From Batrachochytrium dendrobatidis JAM81 (Eukaryota > Chytridiomycota > Chytridiomycetes > Rhizophydiales), in the NCBI RefSeq assembly GCF_000203795.2, contig NW_006281114.1, forward strand, positions 496,001 to 560,000: a stretch of 64,000 bases of DNA, given 5' to 3'. Below are positions 54,240-64,000 of this stretch, piece after piece. The notes beneath the pieces are model-generated. The model saw only the letters and a list, made by a program, of their open reading frames with translations. It had not been told where the DNA came from and did no database searches. Numbering within the stretch: position 1 is the stretch's first letter; every line of letters begins with the position of its first letter. The position numbers and the translations under genes are program-made.

Positions 54240-54850
54240 TTCAACCGATTTAATTGTCATTCTACAACTGTATTTCTGATTTAATTTACAATAAAATTGT
54301 ATGTGCATGCATTATATTTGATTATTACACAGTCTTGGTTGGTATCATATCATATTGTACATTGACACTTGTATTTCCAATACGATACAGTTGATTGTAT
54401 ATTGCATAGTTGTACACATTGATGATGCTGAAATGCATGTATGTATTGTGTCGATATGATATTGCTTTACATGTCGTATTGACACATGTAATATCAATAC
54501 CAACAATAGTCATGCGTGTTGATATCAGATCCGACCAATTTGACTGGTTTGACTCGTTGATTGTGGTGTCAAAATGGTTGCATCAATAGCCTGACTGATC
54601 ACACACATCAGTCGCAGTATCAACTTTGTAGTGTGTCAAATATCACATGTTAAATATACAATGCCAACAATATGATCATTATGCACATGTTGATGTATAC
54701 ATTAATCGTATACTGGTCAATTGGTGCAATATGATCACACACCAATGGAATGTGATAGTCATGATATTTGCAGCAGTATACTATATTTCAACTGTTGATA
54801 TTGCGTATCTAGTATCGACATGATCATCCAGATATACAGTGATGGATTCA
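54240..54850. repeat. 3' flank of family 1 unit (copy D, inverted relative to A)
   Basis: Matches 29,690-30,130 and, inverted, 10,562-11,010 (ACAGTCTTGGTTGGTATCATATCATATTG, TGTGGTGTCAAAATGGTTGCATCAATAG). The gene and this flank always occur together. Confidence 0.8.
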
Positions 54851-54879
54851 AACAATCCATACCATGATTGATACACTTG

Positions 54880-55150
54880 GAATGTGTATTCAATCAATAC
54901 CATGTATTACCAATGCAATAGTATGCGTGATCATCGTGCACCAAACAACTACGATACACACTGGACTGATCCAATACATGCATGGCTTGAACACATCACA
55001 CAATCAAACATGGACACACCACATTAGAAATACATATAATATCAGTTTGTCATCAATGAATTGTATTCAGTCGAGTTTATTGAGAGTTGTTGCGTGACTT
55101 TTGACAGTGTGGTGAGTGTTCAGGCACGACTACTTGATCAGTTGTAGTTG
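54880..55150. repeat. Repeat R3, second copy
   Basis: Matches 37,965-38,235 in the same orientation. 55,151-55,530 after it holds only the promoter of copy E. Confidence 0.75.
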
Positions 55151-55534
55151 ATGTATCCATAATGGGAATGAGCAGTCAAACAACGTGTAATACAAAATTA
55201 GCAAGTTGATGGATATAATAAAACTGACTATTTATTTAATAGTGCATAACATTGATCTTTCTGTAATCGAAATGATGTACATGAACACTAATATGATCTG
55301 ATATTGCATACTCACAGCATATTATCATTGTGCAGCATGTTGATGAGTAACCACTTCACTTGAACATCAGAGCTTTCAATACCATCTTGTGATGATCAGA
55401 ATATACTTGCCGCATGATGTCGTTGCACAGCACATTTTAATGAACCCAACTCTAATACCGACTTTCAGTTTGAACAACGAATCATCATGTAAACGCAACT
55501 CCCTTCAAAACTACCCTGACAATAACACAAGCTG

Positions 55535-55546
55535 CTTAGGACGGTC
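55535..55546 (+). promoter_or_regulatory. CTTAGGACGGTC family promoter box (copy E)
   Basis: It starts 118 bases before the ATG at 55653, followed by TATATAAATAAAAC and the leader ACTTGCTCGACCAAACCAGT. Confidence 0.7.
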
Positions 55547-55652
55547 GTTCAAAAATCATGCTTGCAATATCATACACTAATATATAAATAAAACTAAACA
55601 TCAATCTGCCAAATGACAATCATTTACAACTTGCTCGACCAAACCAGTAAAA

Positions 55653-56336
55653 ATGAAACTTTCGATCGCCATATTGTCATCGATCCTGTTTGCCTGCTCG
55701 GTCACTGTTGCCAATCCAGTTCTTGACAGTTCGACTACAAGTACTGCAACCAGCACTTTGTCAGCATCTCCTAGTGCAACTGCAACTAGCGGGACTAGTC
55801 ATTCAAAGTCTTTGGATCCATATACTGTATATATGAATAATTGCTATCCGATTAGTTTTGATGCATTGAAAATGATCCAACTACTTGCATTAGATTCACG
55901 TAAACTTGACAGACTATCGAAAGATATTAGCAAGAAAAACGCTAAAATCGACGAAAGAAAGAAAATGGTCAGTGAGCTGAAGAAAGAAATTGACCATTTT
56001 AAGAATGATCCTTTGAGCACCGAGTCAGATACTGTCGAACTCGAATCTACGCTTACTAGCCACAATAAAGCTTCCAGGAAACTCAGGAAAGGTCTAAGTA
56101 TACTCTTCAAGAAACATTCAAGAACATGTCAGGAAACTACCGAATTACGAAGGCAACTTAAAGGCTACTTTATGGAACATCATTCAAGTGAAGAAATAAT
56201 TACTGGTGGTGGACCGTATCTAAATAGATACCCTGTATTTACAAGTTGCTTCCGTAGCTTCTACAATGGTGTACTTCAACGATTACCAAGATCCAAGTAT
56301 GGTGCGATCCTTGAAGATCCTAGTGTTTGGCAATAA
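55653..56336 (+). CDS. Small secreted coiled-coil protein, family 1 (copy E)
   Basis: The 227-residue product has the family signal peptide (MKLSIAILSSILFACSVTVA, then NPV) and Ser/Thr-rich spacer. The helical core is Lys/Glu-rich (SKKNAKIDERKKMVSELKKEI). Unlike the other members it contains several Cys (NNCYPI, RTCQE, TSCFRS) that could form disulfides. The C-terminus (GGGPYLNRYPVFTSCF... to VWQ) has no counterpart in A to D. It is the most diverged member; membership rests on the signal peptide, the promoter box at the same distance and the leader. Confidence 0.82.
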   Translation: MKLSIAILSSILFACSVTVANPVLDSSTTSTATSTLSASPSATATSGTSHSKSLDPYTVYMNNCYPISFDALKMIQLLALDSRKLDRLSKDISKKNAKIDERKKMVSELKKEIDHFKNDPLSTESDTVELESTLTSHNKASRKLRKGLSILFKKHSRTCQETTELRRQLKGYFMEHHSSEEIITGGGPYLNRYPVFTSCFRSFYNGVLQRLPRSKYGAILEDPSVWQ

Positions 56337-57378
56337 GCTTTTGGACCAGATTCGTTACATTGTTGGAGTTGAGTAAACCACAATCCCATCCAGTATATGT
56401 TGTAATGCAGCGTGTATTGCATGCTGGTTTAATTGTCATGTGCCATGCATCCAATGTCATTCATTCAATAAACATCCTGTATTGTCAAACAATAGTGTAT
56501 TATACTAATGGTTTGATCATATTGCACCAATCAACTACTATGTGCTGTCATGACTGATCATTCGGTGTGCTACACATATTGGATGCATGCAAATCCATGA
56601 CTGTCAACTCCTTGTTGTTGAAATGGGTCCAGATCACCATCAGTTTGTTCATTCGTTGCACCGATGTGATTGCATGATCAATCTGACACCAACCAAACCA
56701 CACTCGAATATATATGTTCCAGTCATGTGCATGGTGTATCGATTGTCAACTCCAACACATTCCACCATGGTTATGGTCACATCACACCATGCTGATGTAT
56801 GTCGATCGATATCACATTGCAACCAGTTATCATCCAATGACTACAATGCAATACCGTGCATGTATTGTGACTGATATGCTGTGCACCATCAGCAAGTGTG
56901 CAACTGTCACTTGATATATCGACTCTGATATGCAACAACATGCTGTGTTTACCATGATCAGATTTTTGATCAATCTTGGACTCATGATACATGATTTGTC
57001 ATGTTGGATCGTGTGGGTGTGTCATGGACTGCAATTTAGTTGCATACACACATATGTTTGACATTGACCGATGCATACTGTGCAATGACTGATCAGTGCG
57101 AATGTGATTGCACACTTGGTGGTATTGTGCATTATGGTTGTTTGACAATGGATGGATGCTGGATTAGTCAGTTATATGCAACCCATCTGAATCGATCTAT
57201 TTGGACCATCACTCGATGTAACTGACAACAATGTGTATACATGGCTGTTTGATCAGTCGAGTTTGTGCTGATATCGCCATACATGAGTTGGTCAACAAAC
57301 TTGTAGCACTGCCAAAATACACTCGTATGGTTTGCTTGCATGTGATAATCTTGTGGTTTAACACCCAAGTTTATTTTA
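56337..57378. other. Gene-free region after copy E
   Basis: No supportable gene. Several overlapping 60-95-codon frames are rich in His, Cys and Met on both strands, as expected from CATG/TGCA-rich DNA rather than real proteins. Confidence 0.6.
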
Positions 57379-57400
57379 CAGTCGTATTCACGTAAAATCA
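57379..57400. mobile_element. Left terminal repeat of the Tc1-like element
   Basis: Starts CAGTCGTATTCACGTAAAAT, preceded by TA (57377-57378). It differs at two positions from the left end of the MITE at 5128 and lies next to a transposase remnant. No matching right end is seen up to 59,000. Confidence 0.75.
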
Positions 57401-57530
57401 AATACTTTTCTGTATTGATCTTGTAATGATTGTCTTGGAATAAACAATCGTTACATATTCATTGTTGTTGTTGTTGGAAATGGATTATTTGTTTTATTGA
57501 AGCTACAAGTTGTTTGGTGTTTGAAATGGC

Positions 57531-58241
57531 TCAGCACACACAGCCATTCCAAACACCAAAGTAATTGTCAGCAGGGTTCAAGAATGGACAGTATGATGCT
57601 GTATAGTGTAGTTCCAAACCTCGCGCTGTTTGTTGAATAGTTGGTAAACCATGTCTAACTAGAGTTGTTTTGTGGAATGGAATGTTGTCTAGAATAAAGT
57701 GACCGTTTGGAACCGTTTGGGAATGTTGCATGTCATTGTTTAACAAGTTAATATTACAGCATTCACTGCTGCCTTGATCAATCTCTCAACACATTGATCG
57801 TCATATGAAACACACACTATTAGACTATAGTTTTGAACTGAAATGTTGTTTTTGGACTGTACTCTTTCACCTCTGTTTGTGTAGCCATACATTGTACAAT
57901 CACCAAATTTAAACCCCAACTCGTCCATTGCAATCCAAATATTTGATTCTATTGTGCGAATGTTTTCAATACTTGACAAACTCTTCCATGCCAATTCATC
58001 AGTCGCTTACAAGAGTGAGCTTTCTGTATGTGTTGTTCCATTTCAAGATGCTTGAAATAGTTGGCTGACAGATGTGTGCCTGGTAAAAGTCCATTCGAGC
58101 ACTACCAATATCACTTTGTCCGAGTGTTGGTGACTCTACGAGGTTGTCACATATCCACTTTGCAATGTCTTGTTCGAGTCCAGAGTCTGATAATGACAAA
58201 TCTACAGTGTAAAGAGTGTACAGAGTGGAAACACTAAACAC
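57531..58241 (-). pseudogene. Tc1/mariner (IS630-type) transposase, frameshifted remnant
   Basis: Three minus-strand frames follow in family order. The first (58241-57999) has the end of the helix-turn-helix part (QPTISSILKWNNTYRKLT). The second (57994-57740) has the first catalytic block as MDELGF, then YGYTNRGERV and ISVQNYSLIVCVS. The third (57746-57531) has the second block ILDNIPFHKT and NPADNYFGVW in place of the usual LNPIE. The frames do not connect without frameshifts and the N-terminus (towards 58484) is poor. It is not functional as it stands. With the terminal repeat at 57379 it represents the family that probably mobilised the MITEs. Confidence 0.8.
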
Positions 58242-59251
58242 TTTGTCAAGTTCAGAATGTCTTGACTACAAACTGAAACCCAAGACTTTGGCATGACAGA
58301 ATCTCAAACAGCAGCAATGAAATGACCCATAACTATACAGCATAACGTCTGTGACAAGAACAATTGTTTTACCACTCGACATAGTTGTTTTGGTTCCAGA
58401 ACTAAAAGATATGATGGTTATGGTTGAACAAGTGACTAGATCTGTCAAATATCTCAGATTTGAACACTTATAGTCGAGGCTCATTTTCAGAGTTTAATCA
58501 GCTTGACTCTGTATTTCTGACGTTGATAGTTTGTTGTATAACAACTTGATACAACTTGATACAACAATAACATATCAGAGCTTACTCGACCAACCAACGC
58601 ACACTGGAGTGTACAACCAACCATTGTGTAGTGGCATTCAGGTCATGTCTTTTACCACAGTCACCTCAATAACTGGTCAAGGTTTCAAATCCCACAGTGT
58701 TTGATATACACCAATACCCAACACTCTGTTGAACCATGCTACTGTGAATTTTGCAAAGCGTTTAGAACGCCATGTGGAATGGAAGCTAGACTTCAATTTC
58801 CATCCATATCAAAACACCAATCGACAATTTGGAACCACTTTCAACGTCGGTTTGACACATTGTTTACAAATGCAATATCGCAAATTGTACAAGAACATAC
58901 GCAGTTTGTTGACATGTTCCATGCGACTTCAGACCACAACTACCAACAGTTGATAACCTAATAGCAAATACACATTATGAGCAACAAGACCATTGACACA
59001 CATACCTTGGAATTATGAACAAGATGCTTATAGATATTGAAAACACCAAGAAACAACTAGATGAACTCGATACTCGACAATCACCACATACATTCAGTGT
59101 TGCACCAATTTGTTGATTGCAACATCACCACATAATGTTGGACAATACAGCATGTCAATGGTGCATCAATGACACATGAACAGACGCTAAACATCAGTCA
59201 AAATACATGTCAAAATACACCACAATTAGTCGAGTTTCAAATGGTCACATA
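58242..59251. other. Transposon-flanking region without clear gene
   Basis: 58,266-58,484 may be the decayed transposase N-terminus. 58,701-58,961 has two overlapping plus-strand frames of 86 and 74 codons with protein-like composition (FAKRLERHVEWKLDFNFHPYQ) that together could be one frameshifted remnant. The family is not recognised. Confidence 0.45.
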
Positions 59252-62066
59252 CAACACATTCAACACGAATTATAAATGTCTGCAAACCGTGCATATGCAT
59301 TCTCAATCAATGGTGATATACCATATACACAATCAGTTTAAATATGGCTGGGAAATAACTGTTATTGGCCAAGTTATACATGTTCAAAGTGGATCATTTG
59401 CATCGTCACAATCGCGTACTAAATGGCCTATTTCACAACCAATACGCAAGCCTGTGCTGATATGGTGACATGACAATACTTGTATACACTTGATATTGTA
59501 TCATGTACAATTTCAATACAATCCATGCATGTTTGATAACACAATAATTGAATAGCTGACGTTTTGTAGGTTGGATATTATAGTCGATGTTTGGCGTGTT
59601 AATAACTCGGTCTACAATGGTCGTACAATGTCAGTGACAACTGCAATCAACTCGGGACGACAAACTACAGTATGTTTGATATACTGGAATGTATAGAACG
59701 CACAAACTGTCAAACTATACACGATATCCAAAACACCATCCAAATCAGTCGTCAATTCGCAATCAAAAACATGCATTATAGTCGCAAAACTTGACCAACT
59801 GGCCTGCAATGTATGGCACACATATAGTCATGTATTGTGTATATGATTACGTCGTCATTGGGGCAATATTCAATGTGTATCATGACCATCAAGTGCATGT
59901 CCGAAAGTGTCGTTTTGACGTGTTTGATGTCGTATATCTTGACCAATACTGACACTAGTTGCATGAAACTGCTACAGTATATGGATATTGCATTGGTATG
60001 TACGATGCATGCATGTATTGTCATGAAATTACAAAAAAATATACAATTTATACTTACCACTAGTATTTGACATGATACCAAGATTGGATATATCTTGACC
60101 AATAGTGACACTACATGCATGCGATTGACACTGAACATGAGTATACATGCATACTATATACTGGACATGCATCAGGCCATATCGTCAATCAAATTGGAAA
60201 CATGTTATAATCACGACTGCCGGTCAAACTAGACGCAACTGAAACACATTCAACACGAATTATAAATGTCTGCAAACCGTGCATATGCATGCTCAATCAA
60301 TGGTGATATACCATATACACAATCAGTTTAAATATGGCTGGGAAATAACTGGTATTGGTCAAGTTATACATGTTCAAAGTGGACCATTTGCATCATCACA
60401 ATCGCGTACTAAATGGTCGATTTCACAACCAATACACAAGCCTGTGTTGATATGGTGACATGACAATACTTGTATACACTTGGTATTGTATCATGTACAA
60501 TTTCAATACAATCCATGCATGTTTGATAACACAATAATTGAATAGCTGACGTTTTGTAGGTTGGATATTATAGTCGATGTTTGGCGTGTCAATAACTCGG
60601 TCTACAATGGTCGTACAATGTCAGTGACAACTGCAATCAACTCGGGACGACAAACTACAGTATGTTTGATATACTGGAATGTATAGAACGCACAAACTGT
60701 CAAACTATACACGATATCCAAAACACCATCCAAATCAGTCGTCAATTTGCAATCAAAAACATGCATTATAGTCGCAAAACTTGACCAACTGGCCTGCAAT
60801 GTATGGCATACATATAGTCATGTATTGTGTATATGATTACGTCGTCATTGGTGCAATATATCAATGTGTATCATGACCACTAAATGCATGTCCGAAAGTG
60901 TCGTTTTGGCGTGTTTGATGTCGAATATCTTGACCAATACTGACACTAGTTGCATGAAACTGCTACAGTATATGGATATTGCATTGGTATGTACGATGCA
61001 TGCATGTATTGTCATGAAATTGCAAAAAAATATACAATTTATACTTACCACTAGTATTTGACATGATACCAAAATTGGATATATTTTGACCAATACTGAC
61101 ACTACATGCATGAGATTGATACTGAACATGAGTATACATGCATACTATATACTGGACATGCATCAGGCCATATCGTCAATCAAATTGGAGACATGTTATA
61201 ATCACGACTGCCGACTGAATTGGATGCAACTGGAACACACTCAACACAAATTATAAATGTCTGCAAACCGTGCATATGCATGCTCAATCAATGGTGATAT
61301 ACTATATACACAATCAGTTTAAATATGGCTGGTAAATAACTGGTATTGGTCAAGTTATACATGTTCAAAGTGGACCATTTGCATCATCACAATCGCGTAC
61401 TAAATGGTCAATTTCACAACCAATACTCAAGCCTGTGTTGATATGGTGACATGACAATACTTGTATATACTTGGTATTGTATCATGTACAATTTCAATAC
61501 AATCCATGCATGTTTGATAACACAATAATTAAATAGCTGACGTTTTGTAGGTTGGATATTATAGTCGATGTTTGGCGTGTTAATAACTCGGTCTACAGTG
61601 GTCATACAATGTCGAAATCAACTGCAATGTATGGCACACATACAGTCATGTATTGTGTATATGATTACGTTGTCATTGGGGCAGTATATCAATGTGTATC
61701 ATGGCCATCAAATGCATGTCCGAAAGTGTCGTTTTGACGTGTTTGATGTCGAATATCTTGACCAATACTGACACTAGTTGCATGAAACTGCTACAGTATA
61801 TGGATATTGCATTGGTATGTACGATGCATGCATGTATTGTCATGAAATTACAAAAAAATATACAATTTATACTTACCACTAGTATTTGACATGATACCAA
61901 AATTGGATATATCTTGACCAATAGTGACACTAGTTGCATGCGATTGATACTGAACATGAGTATACATGCATACTATATACTGGACATGCATCAGGCCATA
62001 TCGTCAACTAAATTGGAAACATGTTATAATCACGACTGCCGACTGAATTGGATGCAACTGGAACAC
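59252..62066. repeat. Tandem array of about 990-bp units, three copies
   Basis: Units begin with ACACATTCAACACGAATTAT at 59,252, 60,243 and 61,233 (about 991, 990 and 834 bp). They are a few percent different; the third lacks about 170 bp (the stretch after TACAATGTC). Each unit contains an internal duplication of GACCAATAGTGACACTA...TGCATG. Minus-strand frames of 90-120 codons recur in each unit, but their hydrophobic His/Cys-rich composition does not look like a selected protein. 62,067-62,217 is unique. Confidence 0.9.
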
Positions 62067-62217
62067 ATTCAAAACACACGATATTACACTGTAGTTTGGA
62101 CTGTATACACATCATATATTCATGTTACAATGGCCGATACATTCATTTGACTACAATACATATCGATGACTGGCATATTTACTAACGATTGATTGTGTAA
62201 TGTATGAATATCAAATG

Positions 62218-62720
62218 CACTGTATAGTTTAATTGACGAGTGTATTTGACGAGTATTTAGACTAGTATTCTGACCGGTATTTGACGATTGTTTGACGATT
62301 GTTTAATCCACATATTGACCAGTTGTCTGACTAGTATTTAGACTGTTATTCTGACCAGTATTCTGACGAGTATTTGACGAGTGTATTTGACGAGTATTTG
62401 ACCTGCATTTCAACCTGTTGTTTGATTAGTTTAGCCTGCATTTCAACCTGCATTCTGACCAGTATTTGACGATTGTTTAACGATTGTTTAAACCTGCATT
62501 CTGACCAGTTGTTTGACTTGTATTTGACGAGTATTTTGACGAGTATTTGACCAGTGTTTGACGAGTGTATTTTGACTAGTTTAGCCTGCATTTCAACCTG
62601 TTGTTTGATTAGTTTAGTCTGCATTCTGACCAGTATTCTGACGATTGTTTGACGATTGTCCAAACCTGCATTCTGACTAGTTGTTTGACCTGTATTCTGA
62701 CTAGTTGTTTGACCAATTGT
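62218..62720. repeat. Minisatellite of 11-13-bp TTGACGAGTAT-type units
   Basis: About 40 degenerate units with the core (T/C)TGAC(C/G/T)AGTAT or TTTGACGATTGT, plus a higher-order element (GCATTTCAACCTGTTGTTTGATTAGTTTAG) repeated. An open minus-strand frame of 142 codons (62346-62774) is a by-product of the repeat. Confidence 0.88.
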
Positions 62721-63110
62721 TTGTAAAAAACTACAGTCGTTCATACTCGAATACATGGTCAATAGCTCAACCAATACTACAGTTACACATACTACAGCTT
62801 GATGACAATGACAGTAACACTGTTACGATGACTGTTTCAAGTTTGTGCAAAACTACAGCCAACAAAAATAGGGATTCGGACAAAACTGCATTGACTGGTG
62901 TGTGTCGAGTATGTCGATTCAACCAACACATGGCAACACTACTGCGTCTCTGGTTATACAACAGCATACACATGGCCATGTATGACGACTGTCAAACTGT
63001 ATGCAACAATCGAGTGTTCAAGTGTTGGGTAAAGTCGAATAACGACCAGAATTACACGATTTAATAAACTCGATTGTACACTGTCAGGCTACAAACCTTG
63101 ATCGTTTTTA
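62721..63110. other. Unique intergenic segment
   Basis: A plus-strand frame of 119 codons (62705-63064) covers most of it, with some protein-like composition (LTGVCRVCRFNQHMATLLRLW) but no ATG context or domain I can support. Confidence 0.4.
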
Positions 63111-63190
63111 CAGTTATTGATAGTTATTGATGGTCATTGACAGTTATTGATAGTCACTAGTAGTTATTGATAGTCATTGATAGTCACTGT
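63111..63190. repeat. Eight perfect-register 10-bp repeats
   Basis: Units of the form TAGTTATTGA / TAGTCATTGA repeat eight times exactly in register. Confidence 0.9.
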
Positions 63191-63229
63191 CCAACAACAC
63201 AGTCACAATAATATATTTACGACTATAAT

Positions 63230-64000
63230 CATGCCTGATTTGGAGCGTTTTGTTGGCATATATTATGGTCCATTACACAACCAATACATGATATCATGCC
63301 AGTTTGATGCCATGACAATACATGTATACACTTGATATTGTATCATGTCCAGTTTCAATGCAATCCATGCATGTTTGTTGGCACAACACTGTAATATATG
63401 ATGGTTTTCTTGACGACATGCTGGGACAGTATGAGCTAGTCGATAATATGTTAATAACTTGGTCAGTAGTGGTCGTACAGTGTCAATGCCAACTGATATC
63501 GAATCAGAACGATATAATACATGTATTTTTGACGCATTTGCATACAAGATAAATTGTTGATTGACTGATAGACACGATACTAGATTAAAATAACAAGTAG
63601 AGCTCGTCGTTTCAAACCAATTGCAAACTAAAAACTTTAATATCGACTATGACCACAAAAGTCGACCAAATGACTTGGTATGCACCACATATATGTAATT
63701 ATGTGTTGCGGATCGAATTATGATGTCACTGACGCACTATGGTCAATATCTGACATGGAATGGGCCGACCAAAGTCCGAAAATGACGTTTTGGCGTGTTT
63801 GATGTCGTATATCGTCGTCAATAGTGACACTAGTTGCATGAAACTGCTACAGTATATGCACATGGCATTGGTATGTACAATGCATGCATGTGTTGACATG
63901 CGATACATGTAAAAAATACAACTTGCACATAGCACGAATATTTGACATGAAACTGGAAATGCGTGTATCTCGATGAATAATGACACTACATGCATGCGAT
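63230..64000. repeat. Diverged fourth unit of the 990-bp array, running off the window
   Basis: Order and words match the array (CACAACCAATACATGATA, ACACTTGATATTGTATCATGT, TTTTGGCGTGTTTGATGTCGTAT, GTTGCATGAAACTGCTACAGTATATG) with much higher divergence. The array therefore extends past the window edge. Confidence 0.75.

Noticed and set aside
59776..61957. Repeated 94-120-codon minus-strand frames in the 990-bp array as a gene family
   Set aside because: No signal peptide or domain; conservation is explained by the tandem duplication and the frame is not favoured over others.
62346..62774. 142-codon minus-strand Gln-rich frame
   Set aside because: It is a translation of the minisatellite; unit length is not a multiple of three and the frame wanders between repeat types.
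63111..63190. Regular 10-bp repeats as a CRISPR array
   Set aside because: There are no spacers, the units are contiguous, and the organism is a fungus.

Overview
The window is eukaryotic and fungal. Genes are split by short GT-AG introns (41-97 nt), leaders are very short, and the proteins fit a chytrid: Crinkler (CRN) effectors, fungalysin (M36) and pepsin-like protease copies, and several families of small secreted proteins. Batrachochytrium is the best guess (inference from this gene mix; no search was run). One 839-base run of N marks an assembly gap.

Layout. 1-10,340 is a compact gene-rich block: an unknown protein, two cupredoxin-like secreted proteins, a cytosolic endo-beta-N-acetylglucosaminidase (GH85) and an EBP-type sterol isomerase. 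Two of its intergenic gaps hold Tc1/mariner-type MITEs. The block ends in the last exons of an ataxin-10-like gene whose front part is missing. The break is marked by a 5S rRNA gene at 10,341-10,456.

10,457-46,157 is a repeat-built, gene-poor accessory region. A 4.4-kb segment is duplicated (10,562-14,947 and 18,409-22,831), each copy carrying a near-identical secreted coiled-coil gene. Diverged copies of this gene unit recur at 28,799, 53,401 and 55,653. A second unit, with a secreted repeat protein rich in basic KRGRKR-type motifs, occurs three times (30,742, 35,799, 42,140). Between them lie a CRN-NTPase gene, a CRN-nuclease-kinase gene (46,158), an aspartyl-protease paralogue with altered active-site motifs plus an orphan first exon of the same family, a truncated fungalysin with two lost zinc ligands, a hendecad-repeat protein cut by the gap, and a secreted protein with a SILK + RVxF-like motif pair.

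47,800-51,740 is a short conserved island: a Caj1/Djp1-type J-protein and an SLM-type PH-domain gene that lacks its front part and has one in-frame TGA. From there to the end the sequence is accessory again: a decayed unknown gene, two more secreted coiled-coil genes, a dead Tc1-like transposase whose end matches the MITE ends, then about 5 kb of tandem arrays with no credible gene.

How the genes fit together. Most accessory genes encode predicted secreted proteins and fall into families that share promoter as well as coding sequence. The coiled-coil family has a CTTAGGACGG box 117-122 bp before every ATG. The basic-repeat family shares a telomere-repeat-like box. The two CRN genes share a block of about 120 bp upstream. 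This suggests effector families amplified as whole transcription units and perhaps co-regulated by family (inference).
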